Source of the DNA: Synanceia verrucosa
Taxonomy: Eukaryota > Chordata > Actinopteri > Perciformes > Synanceiidae
Assembly (NCBI GenBank): GCA_029721515.1
Contig: CM056553.1
Coordinates: 5,556,849 to 5,620,848 of the forward strand
DNA: 64,000 bases
Reading direction: 5' to 3'
Below the pieces are notes generated by a model. That model was not told the DNA's origin, searched no databases, and worked only from the letters and a program-made list of their open reading frames with translations. The translations under genes were made by a program, and so were the position numbers. Of the stretch, positions 13,259 to 24,878 are shown piece by piece; position 1 is the stretch's first letter, and every line of letters begins with the position of its first letter.

Positions 13259-13740
13259 AATGGTGTGGATGGTTGGTTGTTCAACAGTGACTTTTCAAAT
13301 ATTTTTAGAGAGACATGATTAGGTAAAAATACCTTACCTGACAATATGACTGCTAAAGTCATTGTTGAGGTTGTCCTGCAGTCTGGCACATGAGCTCGCT
13401 GTGTGTGACTGAACTGTCTTCCTCTGTTTACTTTATTAAAGCTGTGTGAATGTAGGCTCATAAAAAAAAGGCAAAGGTTAATTGATTCCTGTGGTGTCGA
13501 ATTTGAGTGGAGATTGTTCTCTGACATTGCCAGGTAGCAAATGTCAAAAACTGTGTCATCACATGGGTGTGGGCCTCTTAGCAGGCATTTCTCTTTGTAA
13601 GCTTGTACTTGCTGCCTTGATATAGTCTGTAGCACAAACAAGTGAAGCCTGTACATCATTAGTGGCCGTCCATGTTTGAAACAGCGTTCCTGCCGGGGCG
13701 AACTCTGTGGCAGTTCCAGTTTCCCTCTGGAAAAAGGACA
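13259..13740 (-). other. Unexplained open frame with splice-like borders
   Basis: The minus strand is open without a stop for more than 400 nt. An acceptor-like tttttccag lies at about 13728-13736 and a donor-like TCAG/gtaagg at about 13335-13340 in the same strand and order. The translation includes PCDDTVFDICYLAMSENN and TPQESINLCLFFMSLHSHSF. I do not recognise the family. The block is flanked by the LINE 3' end at 13258 and a TTAA element at 13741. It could be a remnant of a mobile-element gene, a cryptic exon within the presumed rxfp1 intron, or chance. No function is assigned. Confidence 0.3.
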
Positions 13741-13950
13741 TTAACTCTTTGAGTGCCGTCAAATTTTTTTTTACAATGAGTCGCTGATCGCGGTCTCCTG
13801 CAGCCCGTCAGTAATTTTAGGGCTTCTGTGATTTGCAGTCGGGACATAAAGGGTTAATATGCGCCACAGAGATCAAAGCAGGAAGTGGAGACGAATGTAA
13901 TTAGAGAGCAAAACAAACTGATTCTGGACAAAAAGTGGGTATTTTGGTAC
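13741..13950 (+). mobile_element. TTAA element, left part
   Basis: Starts at TTAA 13741-13744 with CTCTTTGAGTGCC. It keeps the internal AAAGCAGGAAGTGGAGACGA and TTCTGGACAAAAAGTGGG landmarks, then gives way to a TA/CA microsatellite where the right half should be. Confidence 0.8.
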
Positions 13951-14162
13951 GTATATATGTATATGTACATATATACGTACATATATGTACATGTACGTAT
14001 ATATGTCATATACATATATACGTACATGTACATATATTTATATATATGTATATATACACACACACGTATATACATACATACATATGTGTACATATATATA
14101 TACACATATATACGTATTTGTGTCTATATACACATACACATATATGTATATATACACACACA
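13951..14162. repeat. TACGTATA/TACATA microsatellite, Z-DNA-like
   Basis: About 210 bp of almost strictly alternating pyrimidine and purine (TACGTATATATGTATATG and variants, then CACACACACG). It is self-complementary over long stretches. It keeps several frames open on both strands with Tyr/Ile/Val/His-rich translations, which are artefacts of the repeat. Confidence 0.9.
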
Positions 14163-17028
14163 TTTTGCCCAAGTAAAATGAAACATGATTAATATTGATT
14201 AAAAATGCATATTTAATCGAAATTAATCCACAACAACCTGTGATTAATCTGATTAAAAATTTTAATCGTTTGACAGCTCTGGAGTACCGCTCCTGTTTTC
14301 CACTTCATTCATGAAATAGCCTGAAATAACCCGGGATTTCTATTTGTATAGTAAGCATGAAGCCATATTACCATACATGAAAATCCATTGATAGCACAGT
14401 TCATGCACCCTCCATATGGTTTTAGTTGGTCTTATGAATCAGTATGCCACATAAAGTTAGGGCCTGGGTTTCTGTGCTAGATAGATAGACGTCTGACTTT
14501 GCTTTCCATCTGAAAAAAAACCCAGCACATTGAGATGCCTACGCAGTGTTGACATGCTGATATTAATGCCATCTAAATGTTTAAGTAGCATTAATATTTC
14601 CCTGTGCCTCATGCTGAGAAGGAAATAAAAACAAATCAAATGTAATAGCGCCGTTATTGCAGTCTTAGCCCACGATTGAGAGAAGGGAGTTCAGGACCTT
14701 GTTTTTACGAGATGATTTATCTCATAATTATGAGATCTTTTCTCTTAATTACGAGATAAATAATCTTGTAAAAATGAGAGAAAATAAATATGTTGTTAAA
14801 TATAAAAATAACTGAATTAGAGAAAACAGCCAAAACAAGATAAAACTAAACTAAAATGAAAAATCCCAATCTACTATAACCTTGTCCACACATCCAGGTA
14901 ACTTGGCTTCATTTATTTATCAGTTGGAGGCCTGCCACACAGTACAGTGAATACAGCAGGAGTCAGTCACGAAGGACTGTCGTGGCTTGATGATTTTAAA
15001 TGAGACCCACACTACTAGAAAAGTTGTTTTAATAAATACAAATTAAATTTTACACATGTACAGCACTCAGGGTCTGCTCAGCCTAATTGGCCTCACTGAT
15101 ACAGTATCTTTCTGTCACCTTTCTGGCTGAAATGAAGCCATTGTATTGGGAGGAATATGCTTTAAATTTGAAGACCCTACAGTCCCATAGCTATATTTCA
15201 AGTTTAGTAAGCTTTGCAAACATGCCTTGGTACAAGAGTAACACCTCAGGGTCCAATTAAATAAAAATGTTACACTAGATCAGCCACTTGTGTGATGAAT
15301 TAATATCAGCTCCTTCTTGTGCAAACATGGGGAGGAAAAAACAGTAATGAAGACAGAGTGTAACATTTAATATGACTGGAGCTCTGTGTTTAATTTATTC
15401 TTTGTCATAATGCTTAAAATATGTAATATACTACAGTATAGCTAGAGTAATATCACAGCTATTAGCCATCATTTTTCTTCTGCAATTATGTGCGAGTTGG
15501 TGCACACAGCGACAGACCTAAACTCTCTGTTCTGTACTTCAGTTCTGTCCAGCAATTTTGTCACGGTCATCATCCCATAAGCTTGGCTGCTCTTGTTACA
15601 ACATAGAGATAAAGGCAATCCAGGTGCAAATCAGAGCAGCAGCTATTTACTGTCAACCACAGTTTCTGAATTCTACCAAGACTGACACAGTATTTCTCTC
15701 TATTTCTTTATTTCTCATGCAGATTGCTATCTAATTGAAATGGATATATTTATTACAAGTGTCACTACCTTTAGCGTATGTGATGTCTGACTGAAAAGCG
15801 TATTTTCACTGTTGTGGGCAGATATTTCAGTCGCAAAAACTCCAGGAGTTAAAGTTCACTCTGAAGGCTTTCTGGAGACGAGGCTCTCAATACAACAGCA
15901 GGAGGATTCACCAAGCCTTGTCAACACTACGATACTACCATATAATACTATGATAAACACAGTGTTGTGCTGGTTTTATGATTACTTAAACCAAAAAATA
16001 ACGTGTTACTGTTAAAAGTAACTTTTTAGTTACTCCCTGGGAAGTGAGCTTGCTTTATGATGTGTTCACTGGAAGTCAGAACTCGGAGCTCAGATCAACG
16101 TAACCTCAAGGTTTAGTGTTCCCAGCGCTTCCAGCCTTCCAGATGCACTTTCAGAATTTGACTTATTTGTTATTTTGCACTGTCCCCCCTAAAGAGATGA
16201 ATGCATTTAACCTTAATGCTTATCCAGAGGGCATTAGGGGTTTGGTGTCTTTCTCAGGGATGCCTGAAATGGGAAAGGCAGTTTACCTGACCCCAGAGGA
16301 TTTTATGCAGTATGGTCCTCCTGACAAGAGTAATTTCCAAAAGGTCTGGAGGTAGAGGTTATGTGGATAGCCTTATTGCAAACGCAGAGAAAGCAAGTTT
16401 ACTTTGTTGCTAAAGGTATATCTGTTAGCCTTCATTTACTTCAGCTGACAAATGACCAAAAGTGAGAAATGAATGAATTTAATGCCGAAGCATAACTCAA
16501 GTTTGCATGTTTTGTGCTGCTGTGATGAAATACCCCTTATCTAAATCTTTTTTAAAGGAGTTAGATTTTATGTACCGGTGACTTCAAGGGTTATGTCTAT
16601 TACACCTGCAGTAATTGATTTATTTACTGAGCTTTTATTAATTTGTAAAGTCAAAAGGGTCAATCTTTCTGTCACCTTTTTACACATTGAGCAGCTATGA
16701 AGCAACATTAGCATGCATTTGACATACAGTGTATTTATGTCCCCCAGTGCAGTGAATATGATTGGTTCACCACCAACTCCTCCTAAATGTCCCACTATTC
16801 ACCAGCTAGTTGCTAACTTGGTGCTGGAAAAGATGGGGGCACGGTGTGTTTTTATGATTCCTTTTACTGAAAATTGCTACTGGAGATCGACCACATCCAA
16901 GAGACTGGCCTAAAGAAATCCACAACACAGCCATCTTAGCTCATTTCGTCTTACAGTTCTGTTGCTGGCAAGCTACAGTAACAGGGAGGAGTTTTGGTGC
17001 CACAGGTTGGAGCAACACCGATGGATTA
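14163..17028. other. Non-coding; palindromic ACGAGAT motif at 14706-14766
   Basis: Presumed rxfp1 intron 2. A short palindrome-rich patch (ACGAGATGATTTATCTCATA followed by reversed copies) lies at 14706-14766 and resembles a fish simple repeat. A plus-strand frame at 16116-16355 has no recognisable family. Nothing else supported. Confidence 0.4.
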
Positions 17029-17070
17029 TTAATGCTTTGAGTGCCATTGACGTATATATATATGTCATAT
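17029..17070 (+). mobile_element. TTAA element, end fragment
   Basis: Only the outer end survives: TTAA at 17029-17032, then TGCTTTGAGTGCCATTGACG and a short TA run. Solo end of the 8813-9308 family. Confidence 0.6.
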
Positions 17071-17949
17071 TTGTATGTTGCTGGAAACTGCAACAGTGGG
17101 TACATCTGAGGAACCTCTGACTACTGAGAAAATATCTTTCATCCAACACAATGTCCTAAATGAGAAAGGGAAATGCATTTTTTGCTGTTGACATAAAAGG
17201 CAGCGAAGTAGTTTGTAGGACTACACAAACCAGCGGCACTTCACTGGACATTAGATCACACTCCTTCCTGTGGGATGACTAAATTGAGGCCAGAAAATGG
17301 ACGGAAGTCAGAGAAATCCATAACTGTTATTTCTTATAATTTGACAGGTGATTTATAAGCTGCATCTGTTTCAGCGCAGGAGTCATGATTGATTATCATC
17401 TCCTCAGGAAAAATAAAGAAAATCAGTCATGTGTTAGCGACACAAACATCACAGACACACATCATTCTTTTAGTGAACCCATATTTGGGGATAACTGAAG
17501 TTTATACTGTTTTGTTCACAGTAACTCGTAAGACTTCTGCTATTATTATACGTAAAATAATTAGAGGCATATAGCTTAAATGCATGGGAGAAAGTGAAGG
17601 ACATGAGAAATCTTTGGACTTTTATTCATCTTTATCAACATATTTGAACAGCGTTCAGAGCAGCATGTAGAAAAAGACAGCGGTACAATCCTGGTGCGGT
17701 GGTGCAACTAATGAAGGTGTCCACACTAAACCAGCTGTGCAAAAAAACACTTTGATTTTGGAGGTATAACACAAGCGAAGAAAATCAAGTGAAATTGGTG
17801 AAACATGATCATATCAGTTGTTTGTTTTGCATACAGTACTGATGTACGTTGCCATTCTAACAAACTAATTAGACATGATTTAATGTCCAGTTCGCTGTGT
17901 AACGATGACAACTACAAGGACCAGAAGTTACACAGAGCAACAACACGAC

Positions 17950-18169
17950 CAGGGCCGCCCCTGACCATATTGGGGCCCGAAGCGAAATTTTATTTGGAGC
18001 CATTTCTACTGGTGTATGATCGCCAAATGTTGCTAGATCTGAAAATCTCCACTAAAGCTAAATCTGGTCAATTTAGGTCACCATGAACAGCAAACTCTCC
18101 TTCCTTTCCTGTTGGATATCCCAACATTCCTGTACTCCCAGGGCACCAAATAGGCTAGGACCGCCCCTG
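17950..18169. mobile_element. Short hAT-like MITE
   Basis: Terminal inverted repeats: left CAGGGCCGCCCCTGACCATA, and reverse complement of the right end CAGGGGCGGTCCTAGCCTAT, each followed by an AT-gap and a GG[TG]GCCC-like stretch. About 220 bp with no coding capacity. CAGGG-type ends suggest a hAT element; no clean 8-bp target duplication was seen (4 of 8 matching). A related end lies near 54594. Confidence 0.6.
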
Positions 18170-18813
18170 CTTACAACAACATGTCATGTCATTTCACCTG
18201 ACCAACCTTTATTAGCAATAACAAATGTAAAGGTAGTTTGGCTATATGAATCAAATAAAATTAACCTGAAATAACTTCAAATCCATCTATTCTCTGCACA
18301 TGCTGTATGAGCCACACGCCTCGCATATGTGCATCCTCAATAAAATTATAATGCAATTAATGCAAACTAGAACTAATGACAATAATAATAATCTCCAGTC
18401 TAGATAGAGACTGGAGACAGAGACTCCTCTCTAATCAGGTAAACTGGGCCACAAAGTTTTATTTCAACAGCATATCCGCTTGCTCTACTCGCTCCCGACT
18501 CATGATGTCTTTCGGAGAGCATGACAACTCCTCACTCGCTCCCTCTGATTGGTCAGATGCTGTCAATCACTGCAGCGATGCATGCACGGTCTGATTACAG
18601 ATCTCTTCTCTCCTTCCTCGGGCTGATTTGATGCTGTACGCTTGATGCGTGTCTCGCGGTACCGCACATGCGAAAGGTTTATCTTATCTGTTATTTACTG
18701 TACGTGCCCCACAGAGCTGTCAAATCACAGATGTAGGCCTGAGGTTAAAACAGCAGCACCTCATGTCGTTTAAACATTTGTTCAAGTAGAAACATGAATA
18801 AAAAATAAATTAC
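18170..18813. other. rxfp1 intron 2 proximal sequence
   Basis: A 9-bp perfect hairpin (TCTCCAGTC at 18392-18400, GACTGGAGA at 18409-18417) and a somewhat CpG-richer patch at 18470-18670. No gene seen. Confidence 0.45.
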
Positions 18814-21800
18814 CGCAGTTCTCCTCGTCCGCTTGATTGCCGCAGTCATCGATGCCGTTGCAATGCAGGAGCTGAGGGAGGCACACGGTCAGGTTGCCAC
18901 AGGGGAAATATCCAAGGGAGCACTCGACCTTCTCCTCTGTGGTATTGAGTGCTAGAAACAAAGCAGAAGATGAGCGTGAATGTTTCTGTCACTTGTCTTT
19001 ATCAGAAATACACAGAGAGCCCAGAGATTTGCTACTGGTACTTTACCTCAGAGCGGGGATGCATGGAATTGAAAATTCATGGTTGAAACTGAATATTATG
19101 AAACACTTGGTTGAAGAAAGTCAACTCAAAAAAAGTCATTTTTTTCCCCTCATTTTGCCATTTTTTTTTCAACCTAACTGTGCTTTTTGCTTGTTTTGGC
19201 CTGCTTTAATTCAATTCCAACATTACAGACTATATTGAGCCTTGATAACTGACTGATGAAAAAAAGTGTAGCTACAACTAAAAGTACATCAAAAACAGTG
19301 CAAAGGAAGTGGAATCTGCATGCTGTTCAGGGTGTTTTGCTTTTTAAGTGATGAATTAAAGCCTTTGGAGAAGTTTTGCATAATTTCCGGACACTTAAAA
19401 ATGCCTCCACACTGTGGATGTGTTGCATTTGTGAAGCACGCACACATCACACCACGTGGGTCGCAAGCTGTCATTAACTCTTTGAGTGCCACTGACATAT
19501 TTGGATGTCCAAGTGTGTCTTAAAAAAATGACTCATAGTGGGCAAAAAACGCTGGCGCAAAGGCACTTTCTGTTTAAAAAACGGCTGGCACTCAATGAGT
19601 TACTTGCAGTTTTCTGTATTTCTTATTGACATACATTAAAGAGAATAAAAGTCTTAATGCAGTTTCTACTAATGTGAGTCACTGATGTGAGGACAAAACA
19701 GAAGGAGTCATGTCAAATTTTCCTCTAAATTAATAATGTGTTAGTCATTCACCAACTGTATAAAAAACTCATTATTCTGACCAAATACGAGGCGCATCCT
19801 GGCCTCTGAGTCTAAATTATGCAGAACAAATCCAGACCTTGTATGCCATGTAAACTGGAATTATTCATCCCCTCAGCTCACACCGTCCTGGTTATTAACA
19901 TTCCTCATTCATGTGTCATGGTGTGTCTGCCACTTCGGTCCTTGTGGTTCAGCAAACATGACACAAGGCAAAGCCAGCTGCAGGTAACAGCCACTCACTA
20001 TCACCATTCACCACATTCCCTTCAAAGCTCCTCACAGTCTGGCTTTGTGCTAAATTATTAATCTGATGACGTCATGCTCTACACATCAACACTGCCAGGG
20101 ATTCCTGCCAGAACCAATCAATTAAGTTTATTAGGGAGATTTCTGGCGTTTGTCCTTGACATACAGCACATTTGAGTTGATAACATCACATAAGTAATTT
20201 GAATAAACCACCTCAAACTATATTGTGAGCATCAGTCTCTAAGTAGAATGAATAAATCTTCGATCTTTCGTGAAACGCCACAAGTGTTTGTAATTTAATA
20301 GGTTTAACATTTGACTCAGGATTTCGTAAAATGAATATAAATGATCGAAACAATTCATCATCCTGCTGGGCCTCGACAGACTGCATGACCTGTTTAGCTG
20401 CTTTTGACCTGTGTTCTGCGTATTACTCTGTCCTGTGAAGCTGAAAGTAAAATACTGTTTAAGAGTTAAGTGTTAAATCTGTTAAATCTGAAATAGCTTC
20501 CCTGTGACTTTTAGCTGCTTCTGCCGATACGAGTGGACTATTTTTGATATCAAAATCCCACATTTTTCATCACCACATTGCCTGCACATACAGATTAATC
20601 CAATATAATCTCTATGTGATGGACAGGACAGCGTAATTACTTCAGCTGTATTACATAATGAACAAGCAGCGCATCGGACATGCCTCGAAGCACAAAACAT
20701 CTGTGAAGTGAAGAAAGAGAAAAGCCAATTAGTTGGGACAATAACTACTGCCAGTCTAAAGTGAGTAGTAATGTTTTTGATTTCAACAGAAGTGCAAGCT
20801 CACAAAATAAAGTGCCTGCAGCAGGACTGAGTCACTAAACCATATTTATAATTCTCAAAATCTGCATCAGCCACTGCAGCTGAGTTTCATAAGGTAGGCT
20901 ACATTTTTCATGAAGTCCTCCTTGACAGGCATAAAATATCTCTATCTCTTATGTCTTCACCTATATACCAATATATACTGAAGTTTGTACCTACGGTAAT
21001 GGGAAAAGCATTTCAGTAATGCATTGCTGGAAGAGGATCAACAATTTACAACAACTACTTTTGATGCCTGAGAGAAAAAAACAACAAATAAAATTTGCTG
21101 TTCATCTTGTTGTTATGGACTTGGAGTCAAGTAATGCACACTTTCAAATAATAAAAGAACCATAAGTTCCCACAAGAAATAAGACACACCAACAGCATGA
21201 TTTCAATTATCTCCACATCAGTGGATCTTAAAGTACCCAAAGTTGCACATCTCTAATAAAGCTTGTCACTCAAAGTATAACCTTTTAGGCAGGAAGGTGC
21301 ACTGAAGCAAAAACATCCACCCTCAGCCAGCCAGTGCACCCTGTTAGAGTTAAGAGCGACAGGAAATAAGGCTGTCTTGGCTCAGACTGTTACAACACAC
21401 TGCTTGTAGCTACACGTATGAAAATGTAATGTGCTGTAATTAGAATTTACCCTCAAAAATCCATTCATGTGTTTCACATAACTGTACACCAAGAAGTTTA
21501 ATAATAGTGATAAATGCCACAGAGGTTAGGGAGGTTAGGGAGACTGTAGTTCATACCACCTTTAAAATATTAATGCATTTGTCACATCATTTTCATTCAC
21601 CCTTCCTAAACCTAAGTGCTTTACTGCCTAAAGTCAATCTTTTCCCAAACTTAAGTAGTATTGTTAAACCAAACACAGACAATCTTTTAAAAAAACCTAA
21701 GTATTTTTGATAAACCAGAGACAATCTTTTCCCAAACTTAGTTTTGTGAAACCAAACATAGACAATCTTTTCCCAAACTTAAATACTTTTGTTAAACCAA

Positions 21801-22666
21801 TCATAGACAATCTTTTTCCAAACCTGAGTAGTTCTGTTAAGCCAAACAAAGACAAACTTTCCCTAAACCTAAGTATTTTTGACAAACCAAACATATACAA
21901 TCTTTTACCAAACCTAAGTACTTTTGTTAAACCAAACATATACAATCTTTTACAAAACCTAAGTACTTTTGTTAGAGATAATCTTTTCCCAAACTTAGTT
22001 TTGTGAAACCAAACACAGACAATCTTTTCCCAAACTTAGTTTTGTTAAACCAAACACAGACAATCTTTTCCCAAACCGAAATACTTTTGTTAAACCAATC
22101 ATAGACAATCTTTTTCCAAACCTGAGTAGTTCTGTTAAGCCAAACAAACACAATCTTTCCCTAAACCTAAGTATTTTAGTTAAACCAAACATAGTTTTTT
22201 CCTAAACCTAAGTCGGTTTGTTGCTTAAACTATGCAGTTTTGTTGCTTACCGTACAAAGACAAACTCTTCATTGAATGATTGCTTCCTCTTAAAAAAAAC
22301 ATAATATGACCAGTTATGACCTTTTTTTCCCTCCACACATCTTGGTCCTGGCTTGAATGCAGATTCCTGTGGATTCCTGTCTCAGTCAATCCTGAGTGCA
22401 TGCACAGTTTAAAGCTAAAAAAAGCTAAACTGGTCTACAGCCTAAGGAATGCAATCATCACCTAAACTTAAAATACCCAGTCAATTCTGCAAAAAAAGAG
22501 TTTGTCATCATTTCATCTGTCATGATTTCAAACTCAAGTCTTCATTTCTTACAGAATTAATTGATAAAATTCCAAAGCTTATGTGGACAAATACTCACAC
22601 ACTGGATTAAAGCTCCTACTGTGTGCTCTGTGAGCTGACAGGCTCTTGGTAAGGCATCGTGACCCG

Positions 22667-22701
<35 letters not shown>

Positions 22702-23593
22702 GTCAGTTTGAATTCGGTGTTTGGAAACCTCCAGGCATCACACAGACTTGTAACCCTGCCTTTTGTTACAGGATGTGCACAGAGCTTCTGGACAGTGGCT
22801 GATAGCAGGTCACATATGCACTGCTACAGTAGAGATGGATGCACTGCTCAGGCAACACAGCGACTTACAAGAAGGCTTCAAAAAGGAAAGAAATGTGACA
22901 CGAAGGGATCCAAAGCATCACTGAGCAACCTCACAGGGGGTTCATCAACATACCATCATTTCATCATTTCTTGTCTTTTATGATTACTTTGACTACTAGT
23001 AAGTTAACACAAAGTCTATTTTTATGAAAGGTGCAAATAAAGACAATAAAAAATATAAAGTGCCGCCCAAATCAGACTTACCAAGTCATGTCTGACGATC
23101 AGGTAGTCCACGCAGGGTGGCACCTGTGGCCAGTCAGATTTCAGGGGTGGCACGTGCCACCCCAGGCCACCCACTAGACACAGCCCTGCTTACTGTGAAC
23201 CAGGACACAATCTGGGTCAGTGAATGAGGGTATCCCTTACAGAGTAACAAAGCATCCTGTGAGCTGCCTCCTACTCAGTCTCCTCCACTTCCAGATCATT
23301 CAACAACATCCACTAATAGTGGGTGGCACAACGCCTTCAACACCTCCCTGGTGTTATAAATCCAGCACAAGGAAACATGAGCCATATAATTAAGAGCTCT
23401 CCTGCTGCTACAGTGTTTATCCCTTCAACAAAAATGCCTTCTTAAAAATGCGCAGCTGCTTTGTAAATTGTGAGCAATGAAAGCAAAAAAAAAACTGAAA
23501 CACAGAAGCTTGAACGACTTGATGAATTAAAGAGGAGTTGAACTTACCCGACACTCCACAAGCGAATATCACAGCAACATAGATGTGCTGCAT
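18814..23593 (-). CDS. rxfp1: Relaxin family peptide receptor 1, coding exons 1-2 (5' part)
   Basis: Exon 1 is 23548-23593 (46 nt, ATG at 23593, donor gtaagtt). Exon 2 is 18814-18951 (138 nt, acceptor tttctag, donor gtaattt). They join in phase 1 and leave in phase 1, encoding 61 residues plus one base. Residues 1-16 form a hydrophobic signal peptide (MQHIYVAVIFACGVSA). Residues 26-61 are one LDL-receptor class A module with six cysteines (26, 33, 39, 46, 52, 61) and the acidic calcium cage around NGIDDCGNQADEENC. CSLGYFPCG and CLPQLLHCNG match relaxin receptor 1. In this family the N-terminal LDLa module of the leucine-rich-repeat GPCR is needed for signalling after relaxin binding. Two N-glycosylation sequons are present (N18, N35). 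The leucine-rich-repeat and seven-helix exons were not found and should lie left of the window. rxfp2 is the main alternative; synteny with tmem144 and gask1b favours rxfp1. Confidence 0.9.
19474..19603 (+). mobile_element. TTAA element, short internally deleted copy
   Basis: About 130 bp. TTAA at 19474-19477 and CTCTTTGAGTGCCACTGACA at the left; GGCTGGCACTCAATGAG at the right, followed by TTAC, probably a decayed TTAA. Both ends are present but most of the middle is gone: a typical MITE deletion derivative, here inside rxfp1 intron 1. Confidence 0.85.
19604..21595. other. rxfp1 intron 1, no feature recognised
   Basis: Intronic sequence with short ORFs only. I see no repeat ends or coding blocks. 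Confidence 0.5.
21596..22230. repeat. 45-bp minisatellite in rxfp1 intron 1
   Basis: About 14 tandem units, mostly 45 bp with 41- and 36-bp variants. Each has the core ACAATCTTTTCCCAAAC ... TTTTGTTAAACCAAACA. A group of neighbouring unit variants (TTAGTTTTGTGAAACC, then AAATACTTTTGTTAAACC, then CTGAGTAGTTCTGTTAAGCC) recurs in the same order around 21721-21870 and 21985-22140, indicating higher-order duplication. As 45 is divisible by three, 15-residue repeats stay open on both strands; these are not taken as a protein. Confidence 0.9.
22671..22698. repeat. Poly-A run
   Basis: Twenty-eight consecutive A residues. It could be the tail of an unidentified retroposed element; no flanking duplication was seen. 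Confidence 0.85.
23040..23190 (-). mobile_element. hAT-like element end, truncated
   Basis: The minus strand begins with CAGGGCTGTGTCTAGTGGGT and continues GGCACGTGCCACCCCTGAAA, matching the left end of the hAT element at 49523-50314. The right end is absent. Lies in rxfp1 intron 1. Confidence 0.65.
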
Positions 23594-23917
23594 GGTGCCT
23601 GTGGCAAGTTTTTCTGGTGAGGAAATCAGGAGGTGTAGAGAGCGAGCAGCGATATTCTTGGCTGATTATCCAAATTGGGATCCTGTGCGTAAAAATAAAA
23701 AAAAAATAAAAATAAAAAAAAGTTTGTTCGCGTGCTGATAAAATATTAGAGGAGAAGTGGAGGAGCTGCAGGAGGAGGAGAACCTGGAGAACCTGGAGCC
23801 GCTCTGAGGAGGTGGACTCGGTCTGCGCGCAGTCTGACAGAGGAAGGTCTAATGAAACCAGCTGCCATCGCCTGAAGCACGATCATCAGCAGTCAGTGTG
23901 GCACAGGTGTAGAGCGC

Positions 23918-23952
<35 letters not shown>

Positions 23953-24000
23953 AGAGAGAGAGTCTGTTGGGACTCTGCGGAAAGTGGTATAAATGACTCT
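23594..24000 (-). promoter_or_regulatory. rxfp1: Putative rxfp1 5' UTR and promoter region
   Basis: Sequence immediately upstream of the rxfp1 ATG on the minus strand. It has CpG-containing GC-rich blocks (23760-23920), an A-rich stretch at 23691-23720 and a (GA)n microsatellite at 23921-23960. Transcription start is not determinable; the boundary is a guess from position. Confidence 0.35.
23921..23960. repeat. (GA)n microsatellite
   Basis: About 36 bp of GA dinucleotides with one GGG interruption, about 330-370 bp upstream of the rxfp1 start codon. Confidence 0.9.
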
Positions 24001-24537
24001 CATCAGATGATTTGCATTAATTAGGTGCCCGTTGAGGTATCAAACCTGGCCTCACATCATATATAAAACATTTTTTTTTAGCTGTGAACACTGGCATGAT
24101 TAGCAGAGAGATTTCCCTCAGCAGCACACCAATTCCACATGATGCTGTCAGTATGAGTAAAAGACTTGAGCTGTGGTCTGACAGCCATTGATCTGACTCA
24201 TATACAGCCTAACTTCAGTGCAGTCCAACAGATGTGTTATATAAAAGGAGAGGAACAGTAGTGTGAAGCTCCAGCAATCAATGTTTTACACAATGGATCA
24301 AAAAGGGGGACTCCATGGAGCGTTTGTGTGTCTTTCAGCTCGTTGTTTTGGTAGTGCTGCATGCCAGTGGCAAGCTAAGCCACCAGGAAACGTTAATGAC
24401 CAGCTGGTTAAATTAGTGAAGCATCGAGCTAGCATCAAGCTAAAGGACAATGAAGGTGAAGGAGCAAAATGCAGGCACATTTATAATGTCCTGTTGCTGT
24501 GCTAATTTTAACTGACATGCCTTGATTTATCCCTCAT

Positions 24538-24878
24538 TCATCCATCCATTATCTACTGCTTATGCTCTCATAGGGTCATGGGGGGGCTGGAGCCTATCCC
24601 AGCTGTGTTAGGATGAAAGGCAGGATACACCCTGGACAAGTCTCTAGTTCATCACAGGACACATAGAGACAGACAACCACTCACACTCACATTCACACCT
24701 ACGGTCAATTTAAATTTGATCCCATGCATGTTTTTGGATGGTGGGAGGAAGCCGGAGTACCAGAGAGAACCCACGCAGACACGGGGAGAACATGCAAACT
24801 CCACACAGAAAGGCCCCAGACCAGGATTCGAACCCAGTACCTTCTTGCTGTGAGGCGACAGTGCCGCCCCTCATCCAT
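24538..24878 (-). mobile_element. tRNA-derived SINE, nearly full length
   Basis: Minus-strand copy of the family at 694-1045. The CATCCATC tail is at the left, GTCTCTAGTTCATCACAGGA in the body and the B-box complement GGATTCGAACCC near 24820. The tRNA head is partly lost. Similar CCCTCAT(T/C)CAT strings on both sides may be the target duplication. Confidence 0.85.

Noticed and set aside
13854..14192. Tyr/Ile/His-rich ORFs in several frames
   Set aside because: Translation of a TACATA/TACGTA microsatellite.
16116..16355. 79-codon plus-strand ORF
   Set aside because: No family resemblance and no supporting signals.
21697..22192. Repetitive proteins (FGLTKVLRFGKRL-like) on both strands
   Set aside because: They are produced by a 45-bp minisatellite; openness on both strands follows from the period being a multiple of three. 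No start context, splice sites or unique domain.
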